Shown: positions 22,684-33,460 of the stretch, piece by piece
Numbering within the stretch: position 1 is the first letter of the stretch
Layout: each line of letters starts with the position of its first letter
From: Aegilops tauschii subsp. strangulata
Lineage: Eukaryota; Streptophyta; Magnoliopsida; Poales; Poaceae
Assembly (NCBI RefSeq): GCF_002575655.3
Contig: NC_053037.3
Span: forward strand, 254,977,135-255,041,134
DNA: 64,000 nt
Reading direction: 5' to 3'
Notes under the pieces: model-generated
What the model was told of the DNA's origin: nothing
What the model saw: the letters and a program-made list of their open reading frames with translations, nothing else
Databases searched by the model: none
Position numbers and translations under genes: made by a program

Positions 22684-23412
22684 GAGAGAGCGACACATCG
22701 ACCTACTCCTACAGAGAGATGGTGTGTAGTGTACGATTTAGACGCGAGAGTCGGTGCATCCTCTCGTTTCCGGGCGTCCGGTCGGGATAGGCGGACAGTT
22801 GCCACGCCTGCTCCTGACCAGCCTAGCCCACCCAAAGCCCCTCCATCCCCAGCGCACGCTTCCCGCTCGAAACGGTCAGCGCCGCTCCAAAGAATCGGTG
22901 TCGCATTCATGACCGGGCAGAGCGGACGCGACCTCTCGCTGGCGCCTGCGTTGAAGGGAGAAGCGGATTCAGCAGTGATGGTTGCTTCGTCCGTCCAACT
23001 TACTGCTGGGTCTATGTGATTTGACGGCTCATTGGTCATTATTACTGAGGTAGTATGTCCCACACTTTCGGCGAAAGGAGGTACTACTAGATTACAATTT
23101 TCTCCATTCTTGCAGCGGAGAAGTGCGAAAGCAGTGAAAACACGGATGCTCAGTGATTACATGGCCCATCTCACACTATCACCATATTTTCTAAACACCG
23201 TGTGACACCTAACTCTTTACATCGTACTGTACTAGTATAGTACGCATTGTAATTTCTCAGCGAGATACATTTGTACAATGCTATGAAGCTTCGAGCTTCT
23301 GTTTCATGTATCTTGCGTCCAAGGTTGCCCGTTGGAACATTTCATCAAATACAAAGGAGACTAACATGCATGCTATTGCATCTCAATGATTGACAGATCA
23401 TAGCCAATATGT
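22684..23412. other. Diverged relative of the 13000-15075 region
   Basis: The stretch 22820-22890 (CCACCCAAAGCCCC...GAAACGGTCAGCGCC) matches 13050-13110, and 23370-23410 matches 15005-15050 (GCATCTCA(A/G)TGATT). So 22.7-24.2 kb appears to be a shorter, diverged copy of 13.0-18.5 kb. The 179-codon ORF itself is not present here. Confidence 0.45.
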
Positions 23413-23505
23413 ACCCTCCGTTTCCAAAATAAGTGACTCAACTTTATGCAAACTTTAGTACAAAGTTGTACTACTACTAAAGTTGACACTCATTTTGGAA
23501 CAGAT
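23413..23505. mobile_element. Short Stowaway-like MITE remnant
   Basis: CCCTCCGTTTCCAAAATAAGTG and, inverted, TGTTCCAAAATGAGTG flank a core with TTTAGTACAAAGTTGTACTA. The right terminal bases are lost. Confidence 0.75.
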
Positions 23506-23509
23506 ACAG

Positions 23510-24061
23510 CTAAAGAAAAAAAATGATCCATGCAGTCCCTAGCCCTGGAACCGTAAACCCTAACCAGGCTTTAATTTGCTGGCAACGTTGGAGCTTCCGA
23601 AGAAATGAACTTTGCAACCCTTTGACCATCGGATCATTTTGTGCAATTTCACCAAAATTGAGATGAGCATCCCTGTGGCAAAGAAATTGAAGAAGCGTGA
23701 TTAGAATAAGATTACTGGGACTATTTGATGAGACATAAACTCATCACAAATATAGTACGTAGAAGCTAGTAGAGGTATGTGCGGGGCAAAGAAGTAGAGA
23801 AATATCCACATGGAGTGATGTGGGCAGCTAGAGCAGTGGTGCAAGCCGACTGTAAAGAAAGTTGTACCTGAGGGATGTCGGGATGTAGCTCAACCTAGAG
23901 GAGGGCGGCGGGAGGCGGCAACTGCCCACGTCGCGGCAGTGAGCAAGGGACGAAGGCAACCTCACCGGCTTTGTGAGAAAGAACGGCGGGGACCCCTGAT
24001 CGGGACGTGCCGACAGTGGGTTTTCGTCGTTGGCGACGGCGACCGCATCTACACTAAGCAT
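23510..24061 (-). CDS. Two-exon gene model, hypothetical protein of 118 residues
   Basis: Exon 1 runs from the ATG at 24061 down to 23868 (194 nt) and ends CCCTCAG before a GT; exon 2 runs from 23672 (after TTTGCCACAG) to the TAG at 23510-23512 (163 nt). Together they keep one frame of 119 codons including the stop. Residues 1-65 are Pro/Ser/Arg-rich and GC-rich; after the junction the protein reads DAHLNFGEIAQNDPMVKGLQ and continues basic. A minus-strand TATA box lies about 125 bases upstream of the ATG. The exon-2 motif recurs in decayed form at 15.3-16.8 kb. I do not recognise the family. It may be a transposon passenger or a gene remnant. The splice sites are predicted from sequence only. 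Confidence 0.35.
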
Positions 24062-24183
24062 CCACCCTTCCCCCGGCGGGCGTGATCCGCCAGGATGTTA
24101 GAGATGTGGCCACAGTCGCTTTGTGCGAGAGAGTGTGAAGAGAGAAACCCCAACAAGCAACCGTGTAGGCTCGTCCTGGCTAT

Positions 24184-24190
24184 GTATATA
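24184..24190 (-). promoter_or_regulatory. TATA box of the two-exon model
   Basis: On the minus strand CCACTATATACATAGCC lies 123-129 bases before the ATG at 24061, leaving room for a leader of about 90 bases. Confidence 0.4.
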
Positions 24191-25267
24191 GTGGAGCGGT
24201 TTCCTTTTCTCTCCATATGAACCTATTTATATTGCGTATGTGCCACTGAAGAAAAAAATTGTATTTATAAATGATGCGGCACCGTTCATGCGTGGTTCCC
24301 GACCCTCCATTATTTATAAGTGAGTAACTACTACTAGACGCGTCAAATTATCACGTGGGCTGCATCATCTTACAAAAATGAGCTCCACCGTATCACGTGT
24401 GTGGTTGGGGAAGACCCAAAAGACGCAAAGAGTGCTACTAGTACACTACGTGCGTGGGTGCGTGCACCTCTTCTCTTCGAGCATGGTTATTAAAAGTATA
24501 GCCCACTACTGTACTACCACGCGGTTATTATATATGGGCAAAGGGTATAGGCAGTAATAATGACTAATAAGCCATGAAATCACGAGGCCCGCCTTTCTCT
24601 ATGTTTGACCGAGGAAGCAACCATCATTTCACTCCTCGTTGAATATCCATCCGCTGCTACCTCTGCGAATAAATAAAAATCCGCTTCTACCTCCATAGCA
24701 TGGTTAATAATATAGCCATGTCAATCACGACGTAGAAATATCATTCATTGATACAATAGGGCTGGATCTAAGGCTGGTGATTTTTTTACTTCTTCTCTTT
24801 CTCTTTTTGTCTCATTTACTCATTTTACATAGGAGCACGTGTAGAGGATGGCTATTCCTTTCGATGGGACTTCTTCATGGGGTTTAAGACTAAGCAGCTC
24901 CAAATTATGCCCACTGCCCACCACTCTAAATCGTGCCATATATGATAGGGAGTAGTCCCATTGCAACAATGAGGTCCACTAGGTCTAGCACGTCCTGTAA
25001 GAAGAGACTGTCATGCAATACATACATCTTGTTGCCTTCTTCCTTGTACAGTCCGTACCACTGGTACGTACTACTAGTACTTCTACTACTACTCGTTCTC
25101 CTATAAACCTTGCGCTTGGCATCTCCAAAATAATAACCTTGCCATTTGCTCTTCGCCTCTTCGGGAAGTCGAGCAATAATGGTACTGCAGTATATATCAT
25201 TCTAGCTATATGAGACCGAATGAATTGCTGCACGTCCACCACGTGGGCGAGGGAGAGTGCGTACTAT
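24191..25267. other. Noncoding stretch
   Basis: No ORF or element end is convincing. Bases 24335-24490 (CACGTGGGCTGC, ATGAGCTCCACCGT, GTGCACCTCTTCTCTTCG) have a diverged direct copy at about 28525-28665. Several CTACTACTAGTAC-type short repeats occur. Confidence 0.5.
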
Positions 25268-25460
25268 TACGTCCGTTTCAATATTGACTACATACGGAGC
25301 AAAATGAGTGAATCTACACTCTAAAATACATCTATATACATCAGTGTTTGGAGTATCTACTAGTAGTTCATATTGAAATCTACTAAAGGACATATATTCC
25401 AAACAATATGATAATCTCTCTAACCAAGGTAGAGCCGAGGAGTAAACGGAGGGAGCAGTA
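25268..25460. mobile_element. Stowaway-type MITE, degraded
   Basis: The core GTGAATCTACACTCTAAAATA with CATCTATATACATC is standard in a common Triticeae Stowaway group, and the right end reads AAACGGAGGGAG before a TA. The left end (ACGTCCGTTTCAATA) is imperfect. Confidence 0.7.
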
Positions 25461-25467
25461 AAATTTT

Positions 25468-25542
25468 CTCCTCGTCCTGCAAGCCACCGCGCGCGTGGGC
25501 GAGGGAGCGGGCGTATGGCGTAGTAAGCAAGCTTCACCTCGT
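25468..25542 (+). repeat. Left copy of a 75-bp duplication split by the solo LTR
   Basis: CTCGTCCTGCAAGCCACCGC through AGTAAGCAAGCTTCACCTCGT matches 28292-28362 with a few changes. Without the LTR the two copies would lie in tandem. Confidence 0.8.
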
Positions 25543-28291
25543 TGTAGCGATCTGACCTCAGACGGTCAAATCTCTGTGTATAAGTGTCATCCCTGGATCG
25601 GTAATGCTGACACACACAGTACTTGAAGCTTTTATAACAGAGTTCAATCACACACTTATTACATTGAATGTCTCAAAACAGAACTTATTACAATAATATG
25701 GCTTAAGGCCATCTAAGTAAGATAACTGCGAAAGCATCGAAGGTAAATGAGTCCATCAACTCCAACGGCATAGCTGAGTGCACGACAACGACCTAGCGCA
25801 CCTTACTCTTCGTCTGAAAAGTCTGCAACATAATACGTTGCAGCCCGAAACGGGTCAGCACATGGAATATGCTGGCAAAATAACACTATAGAGCAATGAA
25901 CAAAATAACAGCTATCACTACATGCATATATGGCTGGTGGAGGCTCTATGGTTATCATTTTCGCGTAAAGCCAATTTTTCCATACTACAAAGGAATATAT
26001 TTTAATCAACTACAAAGTTGGTTGATAAATATTGAGAAGGTTCCTCCAACTCAATCCCAATTAAACAATATTAATTACCCAACAAATTAAATTAGGTGTG
26101 AGGAGATCAAATCAATAATTCAAGAACCAGATACTCAAAATGTCCATAACCGGGGACACGGCTAACCATGATTATTTTGTACACTCTGCAGAGGTTTGCA
26201 CACTTTTCCCCACAAGACTCGATCTCCTCCATTAAATTTCTCGCACTACATGGTGTTAGAGAAAACGGATGACCGAGACACAGTCTTTCAGAAGCATTAA
26301 ATCTTTACTCTGGGTAGACAGTACCACCTACATCCCCTACATCTGCTAGCCTACCACTGAAAGAGGTCACACAACATACTCAACAAAGCCAGAGCCCATA
26401 ATGGCTTGTGGTTGCACACGGAAATTTCTAGCATGAATAATCTTATGATCCCTTTGAGCCTGGGTGGCGAACCATAGGATGATCACCCGGGTACTCCGGG
26501 ATATCCCAAGACAGCGTTGGATTGCTCCAGGTGCCCAAACAACCACTGGGTGCTCCAGGGTGCCTCAACCAATCCACCCAGATGTGTATTAAAGTAGCCA
26601 CCTTAAGTTAACCATTAATTAACAACTCTCACATCTGTCATGGATACACTCAACCAAACCACGTCTACGATCATAGCATAGCAGTATAAACATAACGTAG
26701 AGGTAACTCCAGGGTTTGAAATAAAGGACAATAGGTTCTACCTCATCATCTACTTCCCAAATACCCACATGTTAAACAGATCCTACTCATGCAATGTTTT
26801 AGGGTTGAAACTTATGGATAAAAACAGGGTAATAAAGGGGTATGATCAAAGTGTTACTTGCCTTGCTGAGGATCTGAAAACCCAAGTGACTTGTAGTAGC
26901 ACGCTTCGCACTCCGGAAACTCTATCGCAAACAAACAATAGCATACATAAGCACTCAAGCATAAGATGCAAGGGTAAAACTCAGACGAAAACGTCCAAAC
27001 AGAAAGTTCAACTCAAGAGCTTCGATTTGTAAAAAGAATCAATCGAATCGGAGCTACGAAACTCAAACTACGATCAAAAGAAGTTCGAAAACAAATATGC
27101 TTGAAACCAAATTTTAAATTGTCAAAATCATGTTCAAGTTGATTAATTGGAAAGAGGGGTTCCAGACGAAGATTTTGGCATTGGTTTCACTGGATTCGGA
27201 CGAACGGTTAAAAAGTTGCGAGGGTTTGAAAATCAGGGGCTAATCTACGATAAAAATAATCGCGGATCGGTCCCTGGCCGAAAATAAAATAAAATAAAAA
27301 ACGCTAACGAACGAACGTTCGCTAACAGAGACAAACGAACGAATACGTTCGCGAACAAAGACATACGAGTGAACGTTCGCAAATTAGAAACCCTAAAAAA
27401 ACAAAAAAAACCGATCTAAACGAAAAACCGAGAAAAATACCATAAAAGAACCGGCGAACCGGGGCGGTTTTTTATCGGTTCACGACGACAGCGGGGCTCT
27501 GGCAGTGAGGCGGGGCTCCGGCGAGGCGGCGAGGCAAGGCAGCGACGCGGGACGGGGCAGGCGGCGGCGTTTGGCGGCAGCGCGGGCTGTGACGGTGGGC
27601 GGCGGCTTCGGGACGGGGTGGAAGCGGCGGCGGGGCGGCGTATATAAAGTTTCGGGGGGCGCGGCTTGGATGAGGGGCCGGAGCGGGGCGAAGTCCGGCT
27701 CGGACTCCTCCTCGACGTCTGTGCCTCGCACGGCGGAGGAAGGCGGCGGCGGCTCGGATGGGCCGGCTGGGTTTCGGCCTAGTCGGTCCGGGAAACTTTT
27801 TTTTAAATAAAATTCTCGCCCGAATAAAAATCATAATAAAATATAAGAAAAATTATAAAAATGCCAAAAATAATTTTCACCGTCTAAATAAAATATTTAG
27901 AACAAAGTGAACATTTTTCTGGCCTAAAAATGCAATGTTAAAAAATGCATATTTTTCTAATTCAAATAAAATCTCAAATAAAATCCAAATAAAATATATA
28001 TTTGATTTAAAAAAAATTCCTCCAATATTCCTCTCTTTTTTGAAGAAGTCATATTATCTTCTCTCTTTTTTTTATATTAGAAATATTTGGAGAGAAAAAT
28101 ATTAAAACCAAATTGATCCTCTTTTCAAATTTGAGACACATTCAAATATGAAAATAAATGAAATCCCCAACTCTCTCCTTGGGTCCTTGAGTTTCTTAGG
28201 ATTTCTAGGATCACAACCAAAATGCAAATAAAAAATGGTATGCATATGATGACCTATGTATAACATCCAAATTGAACATTGGGATGTTACA
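25543..28291 (-). mobile_element. Complete solo LTR, copy B (2749 bp), TSD CTCGT
   Basis: The LTR starts TGTAACATCCC (minus strand, 28291) and ends GATCGCTACA (25543). CTCGT stands on both sides (25538-25542 and 28292-28296), a perfect 5-bp target duplication, so this is a full solo LTR left by LTR-LTR recombination. On the minus strand it holds an A/T-rich U3, a TATATA box (CTTTATATACGCC near 27647), a GC-rich leader, GAACGTTCG repeats (27300-27380) and an AAGGCAAGTAACAC splice-donor-like site near 26860. Its parent is an LTR retrotransposon, probably gypsy, with unusually long LTRs. Confidence 0.93.
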
Positions 28292-28362
28292 CTCGTCCTG
28301 CGAGCCAGCGCGCCCGTGGGCGGGGGAGACGGCGTACTAAGCAAGCTTCTCCTCGTTCTGCG
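28292..28362 (+). repeat. Right copy of the split 75-bp duplication
   Basis: CTCGTCCTGCGAGCCAGCGC through ACTAAGCAAGCTTCTCCTCGT; partner of 25468-25542. Confidence 0.8.
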
Positions 28363-30160
28363 AGTTGACAGGACACATCAAAATTAATACGCACAGAGCA
28401 TCCCGAGTGTATAGATCTTTGCCTCTAAGGTAGGCCCCACATGGTTTGCCTCTTTTTTAACATAACGCGTCAAGTCGCAATTTGTTTGTTCACTCGTGGT
28501 AGACGATCCTCCATCAAGTGGAAAACCAGTACACGTGTCAAATTACCACGTGGGCTGCCTTTTCGTATAGAAATGAGCTCCACCGTGTACCAGCGCGGGT
28601 GTGGTTGGGAAAGAGACGGGAGTACATGCGCCGTGCGTGCACCTCTTCTCTTCGTGCACATCCTCGACCTACATGGGTGTGTGTGAGAAAGATACAAACC
28701 TAGACAGATGGCGTGTGCGTTCGTGAGTGTTTTTTGTTTGGGGGGTGGGGGATTTCGTGAATGTATTTGTGGGAATATGTGTCGATGACATCTTAAACAA
28801 AAATTTGACACATGCAATGTGTGTGAAATAGAGGCCTATCGATATCATATATAGAGGGGCGATCCACGAGAAGAGAGGGAGGGGTCATAGATATCGATAG
28901 AGTCGAAGAGAGGATCAAGTGGGTGGGTGCGAGATCGATGAAGAGAGCCATCGAAATTGTGTGTGTGCAAGTCAAAGATATAGGGAGACTGACCTACCGG
29001 AACGTCGGAGGGCACACGGCAAGTTTGTGTGTGGCAGGGAGACATGACTAGAGCGCTCGATGTATCGGTGTGTGGGGGGAGGAGGGGGGAGGCAGAGGCC
29101 TAACTAGAGTGGTAGAACGACTCGTATATGTGTTGAGAAGGAGAGACCCAGCTATGTCTTGAGGGAGATCAGTCGACATCCATACATAACTGAAGGACGA
29201 GAAATAGGTTGGGACAGAGAGAGAGAGAGAGGGAGAGAGAGGAGAGAGAGGGGGGAGGGAGAGGGGTAGAGTGTTGGATGGGTGATGGAGTTGCTTCTCG
29301 AATATGGTGGGAGAGGCCTACTAGACGAACTGAGGGTAGAACTGCAATATTGTCAATAAGAGTGGGGATGTGTTTCTGTGTGTGCCTGTGCGTGATAGAT
29401 GTGTCGGGACGCATGCATGGATGATGAAGGGGAACCATGTGTTTGGTAAGCAAACCTAACTAGATCGGTAGATCAATTGTTATTTGTCGGAGGAAGGGAG
29501 AGACATAACTAATGAGGTAGATCGATCCACGCGTGGGGGAAAACGAGTTATAAGGACCTAGCTAGCTATATGTATAGCGGGAGATCGGTCAGTGTACATC
29601 ATTTGTTAGAGGCAAATAAGGCCCAGCGAGACCAATAGACAGAGAGAATGGAGCTAGGAGGTGGTGCGAGATGCCGAGCTACTAGCTAGATAGGGGGAGG
29701 AGTGTGCAATTGTGAGATTGATGAAAAGATGGGCGAGAGTTTACACATGCGTGGGACCGTATGAGAGACACGAGGCATGGACACAAAAAGGAGGAGATGG
29801 AAGGTGCGTTTGTATGTTGTAGGCAGACATCGCTGGAGAGGTTTATCGATCGGTGTGTGTCGGAAAGGAGTTGTGGAGACTGTGGGAGAACGACCTAAAG
29901 AAAAAAAAAGAATGTGCGCGATGGATAGAATGTTGAGGGAGGGGGAGGGCGAGGAGGGCGTGTGCATGCACGAGTGAAAGTTAGTGCTAGCTACAAAGCT
30001 TAGAGGATTGTGTGGGTGTAAGAGACTAACAAAGATGATAATTTGATATGAAAGTGGATTCATATATTTGAATAGGAGATCATAGTGTTATAAACATATG
30101 CATGCATGAATATAGCGGTGATACGCGTGTTGTGGTTTTGCACATGTTATACCATAACAT
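28363..30160. other. Noncoding stretch, GT/GA-rich
   Basis: Holds a diverged copy of 24335-24490 (at 28525-28665), then purine-rich DNA with repeated wording such as CCTAACTAGA(G/T)(T/C)GGTAGA (29098, 29453) and GGGAGAGAC. A GA microsatellite lies at 29212-29265. I see no coding region or element boundary. Confidence 0.5.
29212..29265 (+). repeat. GA-rich microsatellite
   Basis: GACAGAGAGAGAGAGAGAGG followed by interrupted GAGAG and GGGAG runs. Confidence 0.85.
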
Positions 30161-30375
30161 GATAATGCATGGTGTTTGCAACTCACAGCTAAATGTCAAA
30201 CAATCTAAACCATACTATACATCGAACAATCTCACATTTTATATGAATTTGTGATAATGTGTGGCGTTTGCAGCTTACAACTAAATATCGAACAATCTAA
30301 ACAATACTATATATTGAACAATCTCACATTTTATTTGAATTTGTGGTAATGTGTGGCGTTTGCAACTCACATGTA
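30161..30375 (+). repeat. 92-bp tandem repeat, two copies and a part
   Basis: (G)ATAATGTGTGGCGTTTGCA blocks start at 30161, 30253 and 30345. Between them AAATATCGAACAATCTAAAC and CAATCTCACATTTTAT recur. Confidence 0.85.
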
Positions 30376-31239
30376 AATACTTGTAGGAGTAGGGGGCAGG
30401 CCACCATACATTATGTGATAAACACATTATACATATGAGACATGGTTTAGATTATGAAGATCCAGCTAGAGCTTGAAATGTACTGTGATTTGAAATCAAC
30501 ATAAAGTGGATTCAAAAAATCGAGTTCGAGTTCATATAGTACACATAGTTCATATCTAACTCGACAGTAATCATGTGGTGTGCTGTGAAGATAATACACA
30601 AACGATGGTTTAACTTGACAATAATGATGATTGTAGATCTTATTAAAATAGAGAAACGAATTCAAATGGTTTGACTTCACAACAATCATTATTGCAGATC
30701 TTATTCAAGTAGAGAAACGAATTCAAATTTAGTTCATATTGAAGCGGTAGTATATGCGTCTGGAATGCACTAAAACGTTCATTTGAGTAGCAGGTTGCAT
30801 GCATTATACACGTAGCGAAATATTTTAATTGAACATAATATGAATTCAAAGTTTTGAATGGCATTTGTAGTGCGAATTGATTTGGTACAGTACACGGGAC
30901 TAGATTCTCTTGTGTGGTGTGAATTGATTTCTTTTTGTTTTTTCGTCGATGGAACGAATTGATTTGGTACAGTACACGTTAGGCTTGTCTGGAAATTTCT
31001 ACCCGCGCGTTGTACCCCGAAATATTTAAGATACTTCTTTGTCTCGTTGTGCTCCGAAAACTCCCTCCATCTCAACCCGCGCCTTGCTATCCCAAAATTA
31101 CAACGCGCGCGAAAACTCCCACCTCCTGTGAAATCCCAACACGCGAAATGCCCGTGATACCCCTGAACCGAAAGAACCGCCTAGCACAAATCGGTGGGTG
31201 TACTTCCGTAACTTACCCCACATTTGAGACAAGCGCGCC
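30376..31239. other. Noncoding stretch up to the gag-only retrotransposon
   Basis: Includes a 61-bp direct repeat (30607-30667 and 30668-30728, sharing GAGAAACGAATTCAAAT) and two copies of GAATTGATTTGGTACAGTACACG (30878 and 30957). From about 31010 the sequence becomes richer in C and reads like a plant promoter region. It joins 35840 if the inserted retrotransposon is removed, so it probably is the upstream region of the broken gene that starts near 35853. Confidence 0.5.
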
Positions 31240-32221
31240 TGATGAGGACATGACTACCTTGGATACGACCAAAAATATTGCATACATGCATATTTGTCAG
31301 GTGATTTCTAGTGCAAACTATTCAATAATCTATTTATGTTATCCAGAACAAAAATAATTCACACACTTTTGTGTTTTGTCTAATTGCAAGTGTATGGGAC
31401 ATTTGTACAATCCACATATGAAGATAAGGCAAAAGGAGAAGTTTAGGTTCTGTTCAAAAAGTCCTCTCACGTCACTTTTGGGCCAAGAGAAGATAGAGTC
31501 CAAGTCTCTCACGTTCTGGATTCAGATTCGGACTGCACAGACATACCTGACTCAAAACGCCAACAACTTTTTCATACGGACTCCGAATTGGGTGATTCTT
31601 TTTTTGTTGGAAACTAGATTTCGTGCTCTTTCCAACCCAATTGGATTCACCTTTAAATTCGTCCGGAGCATTGAGTTATGGTCGAAACAATTTGACGTTG
31701 CACCAGAATCCGAGTCAAACTACAAGTCCAAAGGTGTTGCATCACCTCCACTTGGGCCCATGAGCCTTGTACGACCTAGGGTTGGTTTTAGGCTGCCTTG
31801 GGACGTCCTCCCACCTCCTTGGCCGCCACCCCTTGCTCCTATATAAGTAGATCCATCTAGTAGCTTTTTCCTTGGGATTTGTTTAGTTAAAAGTTAGCCA
31901 TTGCAACTTCGTGTACTTCGTTTGTGTCCAACGACCAGACCAAGACCGCTTACGGATCCCCACCACTATCAATACTTCATATATATTCGCAATATTCAGA
32001 TTGCATTATCATATTCTTACTCGTTCTTCGATTGCTTGCAGGAATAGACCTTCGTGGTCAGGCTGATCGTGCTTCCGGCATCGTCAGTAACCTCAGGAGA
32101 TTGGTTTAGCCATTGATAAGGCGCAACGTCGTGCACGTTTGTAGTCGGATCGTCAAAGTCGTCTCCACCAAATCGATAGTTATCATCTCATCGAAAGATC
32201 GGGACACCTTTGCCTCTATCA
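31240..32221 (+). repeat. 5' LTR of the gag-only element
   Basis: Starts TGATGAGGACATG and ends CCTCTATCA. It has a CCTATATAAGTAG promoter box at 31837-31847. Its R/U5 part matches the LTR fragment at 1-130. Confidence 0.95.
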
Positions 32222-32239
32222 AGTGGTATCAGTTTTCAA
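32222..32239 (+). promoter_or_regulatory. Primer-binding-site-like sequence
   Basis: AGTGGTATCAGTTTTCAAG starts at the LTR end. TGGTATCAG fits the 3' end of initiator-Met tRNA, but the usual continuation AGC is replaced by TTT, so priming may be weaker or use another tRNA. Confidence 0.6.
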
Positions 32240-33460
32240 GTTGCTCGGTGAGAATTTTCAGTTTCCCCTAGATTAGATTTATTTTCTTACCTATTGTCCA
32301 AGAAAAAGCCACAAAAAAGTTAGATCTATTTATCCTTTTGTCCAAGCCAGTCTGAGCCTTTGCAATTTTCTATTCATTGTTTGCATTATTGAATTATCGG
32401 TTGCATCGTCGTGTCGAGTTGCTGGTCTTAGGGTCTAGTTCGTTTAGAGTTTCGAGTTCTGTTCACATTAGTCACGTCGCCGCTGCATCGTTTAGAGTTT
32501 CAAGAAAAAGCCACAAAAAAGAGAGAAAGAAAAAGAAAAAAAGTGTGAGGAAAAAAAGAGAGAAGAAAAAAAAGAAAATTTGGATCTATCTAGACTCAAT
32601 CTCGTAGTTGAATTCGGATTGGAATCTGTTTTGTGCACTGTTTAGTAAAACAGGCATACCTTCCTCATACGAAGTCCGTTTTGACTCCGCGAGTACTCAA
32701 ATGAAAGCTAGCGACGAGCCGCATCTAAATAGTTGCAGAGACTAGTTTAATATTTGACACCTCAAAATCGTCTTCTAAATAGGTCTTTTTGCCCTCCGAA
32801 GTTCGCGGACACAGCTTATTCCAGTTTTTCAAGCCAGTTTCAGAATTCTTTCACTCCTCATATCAACTCGGAATTGAGTGATTCTTTTTGCATTGGAAAG
32901 CTTGAGTTAGTAGCATTCTTTGAAAAAAATTATCAGAAAATTGGCACAAACTTTTCAAGAGGAAAGTTGGAGAGAGTTGTTGTATATCCTGCTTGGCAGT
33001 TGTTTTTCATCATTATCTTTACTGTCGTTGTGATCTTCACTTATATCTTGCTGTCCAGAGCTACTTAGTATCCTTCATTGATGCTAGTTGTGCTACGCCG
33101 TGACCTCATTAGTGTTCTAGGCTCGCGTCTCTAGTCCGGTCTAGCCTAGGACCAGCACAGTACCGTCGTTGAGCGTTTATTCAACATTGCATCTCTGAAT
33201 TGATTATTGCTAATATTTTGCTACCATATATAGCCAACCCAGCTCCACATATTTCTACACCGTGTATACGTACGTTCCCCTGGCAATCGCTTTACTCAAT
33301 CTTTGGAGTTATTTGACACCGCTGGTTGCCTGTCACCACCTGCTGCTTGGTAAGAACTTGTAAGATATTGATATTTGCTTTACTGTGAGCGCTTTACCAC
33401 CACATCCTAGTAGTTCATAGGAACATTATTCTTGAATTTTGTTTCTTGTTTCTACTAATC
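32240..33460 (+). other. Untranslated leader of the gag-only element
   Basis: A 1.2-kb leader without a long ORF, containing an A/G-rich run (32500-32580, AAAAAG and GAGAAAG blocks). Long leaders are common in grass gypsy elements and may hold packaging signals. Confidence 0.7.

Noticed and set aside
30161..30375. CRISPR-like or satellite array
   Set aside because: Two and a half 92-bp units without spacers; a simple local tandem duplication in plant nuclear DNA.
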